Assembly (NCBI GenBank): GCA_041648665.1
Contig: JBAZOP010000009.1
Location: 1-56,211, forward strand
Direction of reading: 5' to 3'
Source: a bacterium
GTDB lineage: Bacteria > UBA10199 > 2-02-FULL-44-16 > JAAZCA01
Length of the DNA: 56,211 nt
Below the pieces are notes generated by a model. It was not told the DNA's origin, searched no databases, and saw only the letters and a program-made list of their open reading frames with translations. Made by a program: the position numbers and the translations under genes. Positions 24,378-35,498 of this stretch are shown piece by piece (the first letter of the stretch is position 1; every line of letters begins with the position of its first letter).

Positions 24378-24562
24378 CATATCCCCCTTTGCGGATAGGG
24401 CCTGCTCTGCAGGCATTTTGCCCGGACTACCCGATCGGAGGCTTCGTGTCAAACATATGATCACACTTGCCTTTTCATTGGCGTGTGCTATGCAGGCCCG
24501 GCACGTAAACCGAGGCTCGGCAGATATTGTCGACACCTCATTAAGATCGAAAGGAGGGCGTT

Positions 24563-25012
24563 ATGGCGACACAGTACAATACCAATGACGTGGCCCAGCT
24601 CATCGATCGGTACATGAAGGCGTACGAGACTCGCAACATAGACGTGTTGGCGCAGACCGTTTCAAAGGATGTGAACTTTGTGGCCTACGGAACCGACCAG
24701 GGGGAGGTATGGCACGGTTGGGAGGTCTACCTTGGGGCGACTGAGAAACTCTTCGGCGCGCTCGACGAGATCCACTGGCAGAGGGGAAAGCCCGCGATTC
24801 GGTTTTCACAGGACGGGAACGTGGCCTGGTTCGCGGAGGAACTCAGCGGCAAGTTCCTCACCGGCGGTGAGGAGCATGGCTGCGATCTGCGCATCACAGG
24901 AATAGCGGAGAAGCGCGGCGGGCAGTGGACGATCGTTCAGTTCCACCGCTCGGTTCCGTTCACGCCGCACGCGGTTCCGTACCTCGAGACGCACGGGGTG
25001 CGCTTCGACTGA
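24563..25012 (+). CDS. SnoaL/NTF2-like fold protein
   Basis: A 149-residue protein of the NTF2/SnoaL-like superfamily, often annotated as DUF4440 or SnoaL_3. It has an N-terminal helix (VAQLIDRYMKAYETRNID), VSKDVNFVAYGTDQGEVWHGWEVYL, and a C-terminal beta-sheet ending WTIVQFHRSVPF. Members form a conical barrel that holds a small ligand; some are isomerases or hydrolases and many have no known activity. GAAAGGAGGGCGTT gives a strong ribosome-binding site. It sits between two divergent OPT transporter genes, 55 bp before the second, so it may help handle the transported compound; that is inference. Confidence 0.85.
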   Translation: MATQYNTNDVAQLIDRYMKAYETRNIDVLAQTVSKDVNFVAYGTDQGEVWHGWEVYLGATEKLFGALDEIHWQRGKPAIRFSQDGNVAWFAEELSGKFLTGGEEHGCDLRITGIAEKRGGQWTIVQFHRSVPFTPHAVPYLETHGVRFD

Positions 25013-25067
25013 TTTGACGTCAACCGGAGGATAACTAATCACTACACGAAACAAGGGGGAGATTATT

Positions 25068-27089
25068 ATGGATAACCGCTCGTTCACGCCGTATGTCCCT
25101 GAGGGCACGGACATGCGCGAATTCACGCTGAGGGCCCTGGTTTTGGGTCTTGTGATGACGGTGGTGCTCGGTGCCGCAAACGCCTACCTGGGGCTCCGCG
25201 CCGGCATGACGATTGCGGCGACGTATCCTGCCGCGGTGCTGGGGATGGCCTTCCTCAGGATATTCAAGGGCTCCATCCTCGAAGAAAACATCGCAAGGAC
25301 CGTCGGATCGGTCGGCGAATCTCTGGCGGCCGGCGCAATCTTTACGCTGCCGGCGTTCTTCCTGGCGGGCGTCTGGACAGACATGGCTACAGTCCAGCAC
25401 TACCTCGAGGCCACGGGCATCATGGCGGTCGGCGGCATCCTGGGCATCCTCTTCGTCACCATGCTCCGCAGGGTGATGGTGAACGACGCCGAACTGCCGT
25501 ATCCTGAGTCGATCGCAGCCGCCGAAATACACAAGGCGGGCCGAAAGGGCGGCAGCGGCGCGCTCTTCCTCATATGGGCGATGGTCGGCGGCGCGTTGGT
25601 GCAGCTGGCCGGCGCACTGTCGTTGTTCGCCACCAGCTGGGAGCGCTTCATCCACTTTGCCAAGACCGGCATCGGCCTCTTCACAGGACGCGGCGACCTG
25701 ATCACCAAGGTCAGCGCAGGCGGCGGCACGCTCCTCACCACGCCTCACGTATCGCCGGCCTACATCGGTGTCGGCTACATAATCGGGCCGAGGCTGGCGG
25801 CGCTCAACTTCGCCGGCGGCGTACTCGCCTGGGGTCTCTTCGTTCCGCTCCTCCTGTACTTCGTGGGCCCTTCTCTCGAACCGCTCCTCCTGCAGCAGGG
25901 GACCGAGGTCACCTGGACCACCCTCGCGTACGCGGTCTGGAAGTTCATGGTGAGGCCGATAGCGATCGGCGGCATGCTGGTCTCGGCGGCCTATACGCTC
26001 TACCGCATGCGTAAGAGTCTGGCCACGGGCCTGGTGCGCTCGATCGGCGACCTCAAGAAAGCCGCCACTGAGAGCGAGAAGCAGAGCAGGCTGGACAAGG
26101 ACATCAGCTTCAAGCTCGTGGCGCCGCTGATACTCCTCGTGTCCGTCGCCATGGGTTTCCTCTATTACTACTTCTGCAACGACGTTAAGGGCGCGGTCAT
26201 CGCCACGGTGGTCATGGTCATAACCGGCTTTTTCTTCGCAGCGGTCTCAGGCTACCTCGTGGGCATGATCGGTTCCTCAAACAACCCGGTTTCCGGGCTC
26301 ACGATATCGACGCTGATAATCGCGGCCCTGCTCATGGTGTTCATGGGTGTCTCGGGCGCCTCCGGTGTTGCAGCGGTGCTCGGGGTAGCCGCGGTCGTAT
26401 GCGTATCATCCGCGGTCGCGGGCGAGATGCTGCAGGACCTCAAGGTCGGGCACATCCTTGGCGGCACGCCCTGGAAGATGCAGTCCGGCAACATTATTGC
26501 GGTCCTGATATCCGCGGTGGTGATGTTCATCCCGATCATTTTCCTGCACCAGGCGGACATAAACATGGGCGGCACGGGCCTCGGCGGCCAGGCGCTCCCG
26601 GCTCCGCAGGCAGGCCTCATGGCCATGCTCTCGCAGGGTATCGTCGCGGGTGAAATGGCGTGGCCGCTGGTGATCGTCGGCATGATCATGGCGATCGCGA
26701 TGATCTGCGTGCAGGTGCGCAGCCCGATGCTGGTGTCGGTCGGCATGTACCTGCCGTTCGGGACCGTGTCGGCAATATTCGTCGGCGGCATAATCCGCGC
26801 CATTGCGGACAAGATCGCCGAGCGCCGCAAGTTCAATGACGCACAGAAGATCCGCATGGACAACGGCGGAGTGCTGCTGGCCTCCGGCTTTATCGCGGGC
26901 GAAGCGTTGATGGGACTCGTGATCGCGGGGTTGGCGGTCTTCAATATCTTCCTGCCGGCGGTCTTCGCTTCGCCTTCATTCATATGGGGAATCCTGATCT
27001 TCGTGGCCTTGGGCTACGTGTTGGTCAAATTCCCGCTCAAAAACGCAGGGAGCCCTGATGAACCAGCACCACCTGCAGCAATGGCATGA
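25068..27089 (+). CDS. OPT-family oligopeptide transporter (paralogue B)
   Basis: A 673-residue inner-membrane OPT-family protein, clearly paralogous to the divergent transporter upstream. It shares the N-terminal pattern PYVPEGTDMREFTLRALVLG, NAYLGLRAGMTIAATYPAAV, ELPYPESIAAAEIHKAG, QDLKVGHILGGTPWKMQ and GGIIRAIADKIAERR. About 15 hydrophobic segments are seen. The substrate is unknown. GGGGGA precedes the start. Its last 32 bp overlap the following PqqD-like gene in another frame, so the two are probably translationally linked. Confidence 0.93.
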   Translation: MDNRSFTPYVPEGTDMREFTLRALVLGLVMTVVLGAANAYLGLRAGMTIAATYPAAVLGMAFLRIFKGSILEENIARTVGSVGESLAAGAIFTLPAFFLAGVWTDMATVQHYLEATGIMAVGGILGILFVTMLRRVMVNDAELPYPESIAAAEIHKAGRKGGSGALFLIWAMVGGALVQLAGALSLFATSWERFIHFAKTGIGLFTGRGDLITKVSAGGGTLLTTPHVSPAYIGVGYIIGPRLAALNFAGGVLAWGLFVPLLLYFVGPSLEPLLLQQGTEVTWTTLAYAVWKFMVRPIAIGGMLVSAAYTLYRMRKSLATGLVRSIGDLKKAATESEKQSRLDKDISFKLVAPLILLVSVAMGFLYYYFCNDVKGAVIATVVMVITGFFFAAVSGYLVGMIGSSNNPVSGLTISTLIIAALLMVFMGVSGASGVAAVLGVAAVVCVSSAVAGEMLQDLKVGHILGGTPWKMQSGNIIAVLISAVVMFIPIIFLHQADINMGGTGLGGQALPAPQAGLMAMLSQGIVAGEMAWPLVIVGMIMAIAMICVQVRSPMLVSVGMYLPFGTVSAIFVGGIIRAIADKIAERRKFNDAQKIRMDNGGVLLASGFIAGEALMGLVIAGLAVFNIFLPAVFASPSFIWGILIFVALGYVLVKFPLKNAGSPDEPAPPAAMA

Positions 27090-27438
27090 CGTTGTAGCGA
27101 CAAGAGAGATCGAATGGGAGGACGGCCCGGAGGATCGGGCCGTCCTTCTTGTCCCTCGATTCAGAAAGGGGCCGCTCGCCCGATGGCTGCAGCCCCGTTT
27201 GAAGAGGCCCCATATCAGGGTCAAGCTCGACGAACTGGGCAGCTTCGTCTGGCGCAGGCTAGACGGCGCCACGCCTTTTTGCAGGATCGCGGAGGCGATG
27301 AGGGAGCAGTTCGGCGAGCACGCGGAGCCGTCCGAGGCGAGGCTCAAGGCGTTCTTCACTCTGCTCTACAAGGACAACTTCGTGAAACTCTTCACACCGG
27401 GCCCTGCCGTAGGGAAATGTCCAGACTCTTCTACATAA
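27058..27438 (+). CDS. PqqD-like small protein
   Basis: A 126-residue protein. The segment VKLDELGSFVWRRLDGATPFCRIAEAMREQFGE, read in parts, has the PqqD signature: LDELGxxVWxxLDG followed by a helix ending in an acidic patch, then FFTLLYKDNFVKL. PqqD domains bind leader peptides of ribosomal natural products and deliver them to radical SAM enzymes, but orphan PqqD-like proteins exist. The N-terminal ~50 residues are unlike the short classical PqqD. It overlaps the OPT gene (32 bp) and miaB (22 bp). No precursor peptide or matching maturase is visible next to it. Confidence 0.7.
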   Translation: MNQHHLQQWHDVVATREIEWEDGPEDRAVLLVPRFRKGPLARWLQPRLKRPHIRVKLDELGSFVWRRLDGATPFCRIAEAMREQFGEHAEPSEARLKAFFTLLYKDNFVKLFTPGPAVGKCPDSST

Positions 27439-28745
27439 AGACCTTCGGTTGTCAGATGAACGAGCACGATTCCGCCAAGATGGCGCTCCTGCTCGAGGCG
27501 CAGGGCTATGCGCCGAGCGACGACCCGTTCGCCTCGGATCTCGTGCTCTTCAACACCTGCACGATTCGCGAGAAGGCGCATCACAAGGCGATGAGCGAAC
27601 TGGGCAGGGCCGCGGAGATCAAACGCAGAAATCCCGGGGCCCTCATCGGAGTCTCCGGTTGCGTCGCCCAGGAGATGGGTTCTCGCATCCTTGAAAGATT
27701 CCCGGAGATCGACTTCGTCTTCGGCCCGGATCAGCTCTGGAGGCTCCCGGAGATGATCGAACGGGCGATGGCGGGCGAGAGGACGACAGCCCTCGACCTG
27801 GTGGATGATCTTGCTGAATATCGTTTTCTCGGCCTTACACCGCCTGTCATAGACCGCTTGCCGCTGGTCACCGCTTTCGTAACGGTGATGAAGGGCTGCA
27901 ACTGCGCTTGCAGTTACTGCATAGTCCCCTCTGTTCGAGGCCGCGAGATATCTAGGCCCGTGGACGAGATCGTCGAAGAGGTTCGCAGACTCGTCGAAGC
28001 GGGCGCAAAAGAGGTGACCATGCTGGGCCAGAACGTCTGCGCGTACGGGAAGGGCTCCGGCTCAAGCCTCGCCGCCCTCATCAGGAGGGTCGCCGACGAG
28101 ACCGACATAATGAGGATACGCTTCACTTCGCCGCACCCCAGGGACGTGACCGACGAGTTGGTGCGTGAGTACAGGGATAATCCGAAGCTCGCCCCGCACA
28201 TACACCTGCCGGTGCAGGCCGGCTCCAATGAGGTGCTGCGCCGGATGCGCCGCGGCTACACCCGGGAACGCTACATGGAGATCGCGCAGGATCTGAGGCA
28301 GGCGCGCCCAGGGATCTCGATCACCACCGATCTCATAGTGGGTTTCTGCGGCGAGACCGACGCGGATTTCGAGGAGACGCTGGGCCTTATGCAGAGTGTG
28401 GAGTTCGACTCCGCGTTTGCGTTCAAATACTCGTCCAGGCCTGGCACGGAGGCGGCCGAGCGAATGCAGGACGACGTGCCGCAGGCCGTGAAGGAGTCGA
28501 GGCTCAAACAGCTGCTCGATCTGCAGCGCGCGTCATCCAGGCGCCGCAACGAGTCGCTCGTGGGGAGCACGGGGGATGTGCTGGCCGCAGGTCTCGACAG
28601 GATGGGCAACGGGCTCGTCACCGGCAGGCTCGCGGACAACCGCATAGTACATTTCGCTGGCCAAGGGGGGCAGATTGGCTCTATAGTGCGTGTCCGGATT
28701 ACGGCGGCGAACGACAATTCGCTTGCCGGGGAGGCGACAGGATGA
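27417..28745 (+). CDS. miaB: tRNA-2-methylthio-N6-dimethylallyladenosine synthase MiaB
   Basis: A 442-residue methylthiotransferase that converts i6A37 to ms2i6A37 in tRNAs reading UNN codons. The N-terminal auxiliary cluster cysteines are C12 (KTFGCQMN), C48 (FNTCTIRE) and C82 (VSGCVAQ). The radical SAM cluster is C161-x3-C165-x2-C168 in CNCACSYC. A TRAM domain occupies the last ~65 residues. VPSVRGREISRP and HLPVQAGS are family signatures. ATG at 27417 is the natural N-terminus, and the upstream open frame is not coding. The final four bases overlap the bifunctional nuclease gene (ATGA). Confidence 0.97.
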   Translation: MSRLFYIKTFGCQMNEHDSAKMALLLEAQGYAPSDDPFASDLVLFNTCTIREKAHHKAMSELGRAAEIKRRNPGALIGVSGCVAQEMGSRILERFPEIDFVFGPDQLWRLPEMIERAMAGERTTALDLVDDLAEYRFLGLTPPVIDRLPLVTAFVTVMKGCNCACSYCIVPSVRGREISRPVDEIVEEVRRLVEAGAKEVTMLGQNVCAYGKGSGSSLAALIRRVADETDIMRIRFTSPHPRDVTDELVREYRDNPKLAPHIHLPVQAGSNEVLRRMRRGYTRERYMEIAQDLRQARPGISITTDLIVGFCGETDADFEETLGLMQSVEFDSAFAFKYSSRPGTEAAERMQDDVPQAVKESRLKQLLDLQRASSRRRNESLVGSTGDVLAAGLDRMGNGLVTGRLADNRIVHFAGQGGQIGSIVRVRITAANDNSLAGEATG

Positions 28746-29263
28746 ACGAGCGCAAGGCGGAGACGGATTTCGTGGAGATGAAGGTGACCGGCCTCACGAT
28801 AGACCCTTTCACCAGCATGCCGATCATCATCCTCAAGGACATGGAGGAGAAGTGCGCGCTCCCGATCTGGATCGGGCTCATCGAGGCCTCGGCTATCGCC
28901 ACTGAGCTCGAACACATCGAACTCTCCAGACCCATGACGCACGATCTGCTTAAGAACATATTCGATTCGGTCGGCATCAGCGTGAAGAGGGTGGAGGTGA
29001 GCGATCTGGCGGACAACACCTTCTACGCCAAGATCATACTCAAGCAAGGCGAGAGGGAGTTTCTGATGGACTCGCGTCCGTCGGACGCTATCGCTGTGGC
29101 GCTCCGGACCCGTTCGCCCATATATGTGGCGAGGGGGGTCATCGACAAGTCGCGCAAGATAGACCTCGCAAAGGAGGGGGCGCAGGAGGACTCGAAGAAG
29201 CAGAAGTGGACCGAGATCCTCGAAAACCTTTCGGTGGAGGACTTCGGCAAGTACAAGATGTAG
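28742..29263 (+). CDS. Bifunctional nuclease family protein (DUF151/BFN)
   Basis: A 173-residue protein with the BFN domain at residues ~10-140. The pattern is VTGLTIDPFTSMPIIILKD, LPIWIGLIEASAIATELE, RPMTHDLLKNIFDSVG and SRPSDAIAVALRTRSPIYV. Members have reported RNase/DNase activity, and many are uncharacterised. The C-terminal 30 residues are charged (KKQKWTEILENLS). Its ATG overlaps the miaB stop, a linkage that recurs in deltaproteobacterial-like genomes to my knowledge. Cytoplasmic; no signal peptide. Confidence 0.9.
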   Translation: MNERKAETDFVEMKVTGLTIDPFTSMPIIILKDMEEKCALPIWIGLIEASAIATELEHIELSRPMTHDLLKNIFDSVGISVKRVEVSDLADNTFYAKIILKQGEREFLMDSRPSDAIAVALRTRSPIYVARGVIDKSRKIDLAKEGAQEDSKKQKWTEILENLSVEDFGKYKM

Positions 29264-29284
29264 GCGGATGCTGCGGGAATCTCA

Positions 29285-29695
29285 ATGTGGAAAAAGATCG
29301 CCAGGTGGTCTGTGACGCTGGCCTATGCGGCCGGCGTATATTATTTGTCCGTGATCCCGGGCGACGGCCCGGAACTATTTCCCCAACAGGACAAGGTCCT
29401 CCACTTCGTGTTATACGCGGGGCTCGCGTTCCTCTTCGTCTGGTCGCTTCGGATCACCAACCTTAGATTCTGGCCGCATGTTCCTCTCCTGGCCGCGGCC
29501 TTGACCGTTGCGTACGGCGCGCTCAACGAGGTCAACCAGCTCCGCATCCCTTACAGGAGCGCCGAATTTTTGGATGTCGTCGCCAACACGCTGGGCGCAG
29601 CACTCGGCGCTTGCGTCGGCGCGTTTTCGGCGAAGTCTATGGAGGCGCGGAGGCTGAGGCGCAGGCGCGAGTGCGCTTCTGGAGGCGGGGCATGA
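29285..29695 (+). CDS. VanZ-family membrane protein
   Basis: A 136-residue VanZ-like protein with about four membrane helices (residues ~8-23, 38-55, 64-82 and 100-120). The central DKVLHFVLYAGLAFLFVW and LNEVNQLRIPYRSAEFLDVVANTLGAALG are family hallmarks. VanZ itself confers low-level teicoplanin resistance; most small homologues have no defined role. It starts 22 bp after the nuclease gene, and its stop is fused to the next start (ATGA). Confidence 0.9.
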   Translation: MWKKIARWSVTLAYAAGVYYLSVIPGDGPELFPQQDKVLHFVLYAGLAFLFVWSLRITNLRFWPHVPLLAAALTVAYGALNEVNQLRIPYRSAEFLDVVANTLGAALGACVGAFSAKSMEARRLRRRRECASGGGA

Positions 29696-30216
29696 TCGAA
29701 TCGTTCGACATGAAAGTCCCCATGATAGACGTCTCATGCTTCGTCGCGGAAAACGCGGTCGTGCTCGGCGACGTGATCCTGGGCTCGCTCTCCAGCGTAT
29801 GGTTCAACGCGGTGATAAGGGCCGACTTGGGCCGCATAAGCATAGGCAGGCGCTCAAATATCCAGGATGCGTCCGTGCTCCACATCGAGGCCGGCGAGAG
29901 CTGCTCGATCGGCGACGACGTGACCGTGGGTCACGGCGCGATACTCCACGGATGCGTCGTGCGCGACCGCGTGCTCGTGGGCATGGGCTCCGTCATAATG
30001 AACGGAGCGGATATCGGCTCAGACAGCATAGTGGGAGCCGGCTCTTTGGTGACAGAGGGCACAGTCGTGCCTCCGCGATCCCTGGTGTTCGGCGCGCCCG
30101 CGAAGGTGAAGAGGGCGCTCACTGACGAGGAGGTCGCCGGCATAGTCGCCTCGGCTGAGCGCTATTCGAGGAACGCCTCGCACTATATCGATCTCGGCTT
30201 TTCGAACGGACTCTGA
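29692..30216 (+). CDS. Gamma-type carbonic anhydrase-like hexapeptide protein
   Basis: A 174-residue left-handed beta-helix protein of the gamma-carbonic anhydrase/PaaY/YrdA group. Imperfect hexapeptide repeats run through residues ~15-140. The three zinc-ligand histidines are in place: H64 (SVLHIEAG), H81 and H86 (VGHGAILHGC). Real CO2-hydrating activity cannot be inferred, since many of these proteins act as acyl- or CoA-linked factors or have no activity. The true start is ATG 29692, preceded by GGAGGCGGGG and coupled to the VanZ stop. Confidence 0.92.
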   Translation: MIESFDMKVPMIDVSCFVAENAVVLGDVILGSLSSVWFNAVIRADLGRISIGRRSNIQDASVLHIEAGESCSIGDDVTVGHGAILHGCVVRDRVLVGMGSVIMNGADIGSDSIVGAGSLVTEGTVVPPRSLVFGAPAKVKRALTDEEVAGIVASAERYSRNASHYIDLGFSNGL

Positions 30217-30221
30217 TCGTC

Positions 30222-31208
30222 ATGCTCTATCCTGATTTTAAAAGATACGTAGCTTCGCATGATCTCTTTGCTGAGGGAGAGAGGATCATCCTCGCGGTGT
30301 CCGGCGGCGTGGACTCCATGGTTATGATGGACCTCGTTTCGCGCGTCGCCCGCCCCATGGACCTCAATGTCTGCGTGGCTCATGTTAACCACGGCCTTCG
30401 CGGCAGACAGTCGGACATGGACGAGGGGCTGGTGAAGGAGGAGGCGGCGCGCCTGGGTTTTGATTTTGCATCGAGGCGCGCGCCCCCCAAGAAGGACCAA
30501 AATCTACAGGACTCCGCGCGCACGGCGAGGTTCTCCTTCTTCAGGCGTCTTGCCCGGAAGTCCGGTGCCTCCAAGGTGCTGCTCGCCCACAACAGGGGCG
30601 ACCAGGTCGAGACCGTCCTCATGCACCTCATAAGGGGGTCGGGGCTCCCTGGCCTCTGCGGCATGCGCCCAGCCTCATCGGCGGACGGGCTCATCGTCGT
30701 GAGGCCCATGCTCTTCGCGCCGAGGAAGGCCATCGCGCGTTACGCGCGTGAGCGCAGGGTCCGCTTTCGCGAGGACAGGACCAACCGCACGCTGAAATAC
30801 CGGCGCAACGAGATCAGACACAGGCTCATGCCGCTGCTCGCGGGTTTAAATCCCAGGATCGAGGAGTCGCTCGCCGCCATGGCAAAGACGCTCGCCGACG
30901 ACGAGTGCGCTCTGGACCTCATCGCCAAAGCCTCTTTTTACGAGGTGTGCAGCCGCGCGGCAAAGGGAAGGGTCTCCTTGCGCGCAGAGGACTTTCGCGC
31001 CATGCCCGAAGCGATCCGCAGCCGGATGCTCGTCATCGCATGGCATAAGGCCACCGGGAAAAGGGCCGACCTCAACCGCGACCAGATAGAGCGCATGGAT
31101 TCGATCGCCTTGTCCGGCAAGGGCCAGGGCGCGTACGGCCTGCGCGCTCCGTGGGAGTTCAGGATGAGCAAAGGGCTGATCGTCATCCAGAGAAGGTCTG
31201 CGCGGTGA
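30222..31208 (+). CDS. tilS: tRNA(Ile)-lysidine synthase
   Basis: A 328-residue enzyme that changes C34 to lysidine in the AUA-reading tRNA-Ile, switching it from Met to Ile. The PP-loop ATP site SGGVDS is residues 27-32, and HVNHGLRG, LAHNRGDQVETVLMHLIRGSGLPGLCGM and RPML are signatures of the synthase domain. The C-terminal region (~215-328) is shorter than in E. coli TilS (432 residues) and probably lacks the last domain, as in other short bacterial forms. It lies 5 bp after the carbonic anhydrase-like gene and precedes ftsH, a common bacterial gene order. Confidence 0.95.
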   Translation: MLYPDFKRYVASHDLFAEGERIILAVSGGVDSMVMMDLVSRVARPMDLNVCVAHVNHGLRGRQSDMDEGLVKEEAARLGFDFASRRAPPKKDQNLQDSARTARFSFFRRLARKSGASKVLLAHNRGDQVETVLMHLIRGSGLPGLCGMRPASSADGLIVVRPMLFAPRKAIARYARERRVRFREDRTNRTLKYRRNEIRHRLMPLLAGLNPRIEESLAAMAKTLADDECALDLIAKASFYEVCSRAAKGRVSLRAEDFRAMPEAIRSRMLVIAWHKATGKRADLNRDQIERMDSIALSGKGQGAYGLRAPWEFRMSKGLIVIQRRSAR

Positions 31209-31285
31209 ACAGGGCCTCAATTGACCTTGCCTTGCCGCGTCATCTCAGTTAAATTCCGGACTCAATGCAATTTTCAGGAGGTCGT

Positions 31286-33228
<1,943 letters not shown>

Positions 33229-33232
<4 letters not shown>

Positions 33233-34050
33233 GGATAGGGAGACTCGAACTCGCAGGCGGACGGCCTGCGATAATGGGCATCGTGAACGCGACCCCCGAT
33301 TCATTTTCAGACGGGGGTCGTTTTTTGGAGCCGACCGCCGCGATCGAACATGCCCTGGCGATCGAGGGCCAGGGTGCGCGGATCATCGACGTGGGCGGCG
33401 AGTCCACGAGGCCCGGGGCGGCGTTGGTTTCACCGGACGAGGAGCTTTCGAGGGTGATTCCGATCATCGAGGGGGTGAGGAGACACAGCCGTGTTCCCAT
33501 CTCCATAGACACCACCAAGTCGGAGGTAGCAAGAGCGGCGCTGGATGCGGGCGCCGACATGATCAACGACGTCAGCGCCGGCCGTTTTGACCCTGAGATG
33601 CTGCCGCTGGCAGCGAAGAGGGGTGTGCCGATTGCCCTCATGCACATGAAGGGCACCCCAGGGAACATGCAGGACAACCCCTTGTACAACGACATCATGG
33701 GCGAGATCATGGCATTCTTGGCAGAGGCGATATCCAGGGCGGAGAGGGCCGGAATCAGCCGGGAGAGGATAGCGATCGACCCGGGCATAGGCTTTGGAAA
33801 AACGGTCGAGGGCAACATCACGATACTCAAGCGCCTCCCCGAGTTTAAGAGGCTCAATGCCCCGATCCTCATAGGCACTTCAAGAAAATCCTTTATTGGT
33901 AAGGTGTTAGAGCTTGAATCTAATCAAAGACTTGAAGGTACTCTCGCCACACTGGCGATCGCTATACAAGGCGGCGCCTCCATACTTCGGGTGCACGACG
34001 TGGAGGCTGCAAGGCGTTTTATCGACATGTATCATGTCCTCTGCAAATAG
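33229..34050 (+). CDS. folP: Dihydropteroate synthase
   Basis: A 273-residue TIM-barrel enzyme that joins p-aminobenzoate and dihydropterin pyrophosphate in folate synthesis, the target of sulfonamides. Signatures are GIVNATPDSFSDGGRFL, IIDVGGESTRPGA, VPISIDTTKSEVARAALDAGADMINDV (in parts), MHMKGTPGNMQ and GIGFGKTVEGN. It is translationally coupled to ftsH (ATGA) and precedes glmM, the common ftsH-folP-glmM order. The last ~50 codons are AT-richer than the rest. Confidence 0.97.
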
Positions 34051-34122
34051 ACGTATAAACTTGAAATACCGATCGTTTTTTTGTAATCAGGCTCAATCCG
34101 CAGCCCATCAGGGGACAATCAG

Positions 34123-35496
34123 ATGAGTGATTTGAAACGGGAGATATTCGGCACTGACGGGGTCCGGGGTAAGGCCAACATCGCGCCCATGGACTCTGAA
34201 GTCGCACTTTCGCTCGGAAGGGCGATCGCCGGCCTGTTTCAGAACGGCCGCCACAAGCACAGGATCGTGGTCGGCAAGGACACCAGGCTCTCGGGCTACA
34301 TGATCGAGACCGCGCTCGCATCCGGCATCTGCTCAGTTGGCGCGGACGTCTGGCTCGTGGGGCCCCTGCCCACGCCGGGCATCGCCTTCATAGCGCGGAG
34401 CATGCGCGCGGACGCGGGTGTGGTGATCTCCGCGTCGCACAACCCATACGATGACAACGGCATAAAATTCTTCGACAGAGATGGGTTCAAGCTGCCCGAT
34501 GCGCTGGAGATCGAAATGGAGGAGAAGGTCCGATCAGGGACGAGGTTGCGTCCCACCGGCGACTCGATTGGAAAGGCGCACCGCATAGAGGACGCTGGCG
34601 GGCGCTACATCCAGTACCTCAAGGGATCGTTCCCCAATGAACTGACCCTCCTGGGCTTCCGGCTCGTGGTGGACTGCGCGAACGGCGCCGGGTACAGGGT
34701 GGCGCCCACGGTCTTCGAGGAGCTCGGCGCCGAGGTCATAGAGATAGGCACGCGGCCGGACGGCCTCAACATCAACGACGCGTGCGGTTCGCTTCACCCC
34801 GAGAGGATGTGCGAGCTCACCCGCAAGATGAAGGCGAACGCCGGCATTGCGCTCGACGGCGATGCGGACCGCGTGATCATGTGCGACGAGAAGGGCGACC
34901 TCGTCGACGGCGACGTGATAATGGCGCTGGCTGCGCTCGACCGCAAGAGGCGCGGGAAGCTCGCGAAGGACACGCTCGTGGCCACGATCATGAGCAACCT
35001 GGCGCTCGATCGCGTGATGAGGGAGAAGGGCGTTGAGGTGGTTCGCACCAAGGTCGGCGACCGCTACGTCATAGACGAGATGCGGCGGGGCGGCTACAAC
35101 CTGGGAGGCGAACAGTCCGGCCATCTCATCTTCCTCGACCACAACACCACCGGCGACGGGATCATGGGTGCGCTCAACGTGCTGGCGATCATGCTGAGGC
35201 AGGGGCGTCCGCTCTCGGAGCTGGCGAAGATATTCGATCCCTATCCGCAGGTGCGCGTGGACGTGGAGGTGCTCAAAAAGATCGAGTTCATGAATATCCC
35301 CGCGATAGCGACCGCGCTGGAGTCTTACCGCAGCGAGCTCGGCAGGGACGGCAGGCTCCTGCTCCGCTACTCGGGCACCGAGAACATCGCGCGAGTCATG
35401 GTGGAGGGCTGCGACCGCGGCAGGATACGCAACATGGCGGACGACCTGGCCGGGCTGATCAGGTCGCACCTGAATACGGACGGCAGGTCAATTTGA
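34123..35496 (+). CDS. glmM: Phosphoglucosamine mutase
   Basis: A 457-residue alpha-D-phosphohexomutase that converts glucosamine-6-phosphate to glucosamine-1-phosphate on the way to UDP-GlcNAc for peptidoglycan and LPS. The phosphoserine loop is ISASHNPYDDNGIKFF (Ser near 104). The metal loop is DGDADRVIMCDE, the sugar-binding loop is GGEQSGHLIF and the phosphate-binding loop is RYSGTENIARVMVEG. The 72-bp gap before it may hold a weak promoter (TTGAAA at 34061-34066, 17 nt, TAATCA). Its stop overlaps a possible TTG start of pdxJ. Confidence 0.97.
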   Translation: MSDLKREIFGTDGVRGKANIAPMDSEVALSLGRAIAGLFQNGRHKHRIVVGKDTRLSGYMIETALASGICSVGADVWLVGPLPTPGIAFIARSMRADAGVVISASHNPYDDNGIKFFDRDGFKLPDALEIEMEEKVRSGTRLRPTGDSIGKAHRIEDAGGRYIQYLKGSFPNELTLLGFRLVVDCANGAGYRVAPTVFEELGAEVIEIGTRPDGLNINDACGSLHPERMCELTRKMKANAGIALDGDADRVIMCDEKGDLVDGDVIMALAALDRKRRGKLAKDTLVATIMSNLALDRVMREKGVEVVRTKVGDRYVIDEMRRGGYNLGGEQSGHLIFLDHNTTGDGIMGALNVLAIMLRQGRPLSELAKIFDPYPQVRVDVEVLKKIEFMNIPAIATALESYRSELGRDGRLLLRYSGTENIARVMVEGCDRGRIRNMADDLAGLIRSHLNTDGRSI

Positions 35497-35498
35497 AT

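Noticed and set aside
24424..24452. Promoter for the minus-strand OPT gene (TTGACA, 17 nt, TAGTCC)
   Set aside because: The -35 is perfect but the -10 is too poor to list as a feature.
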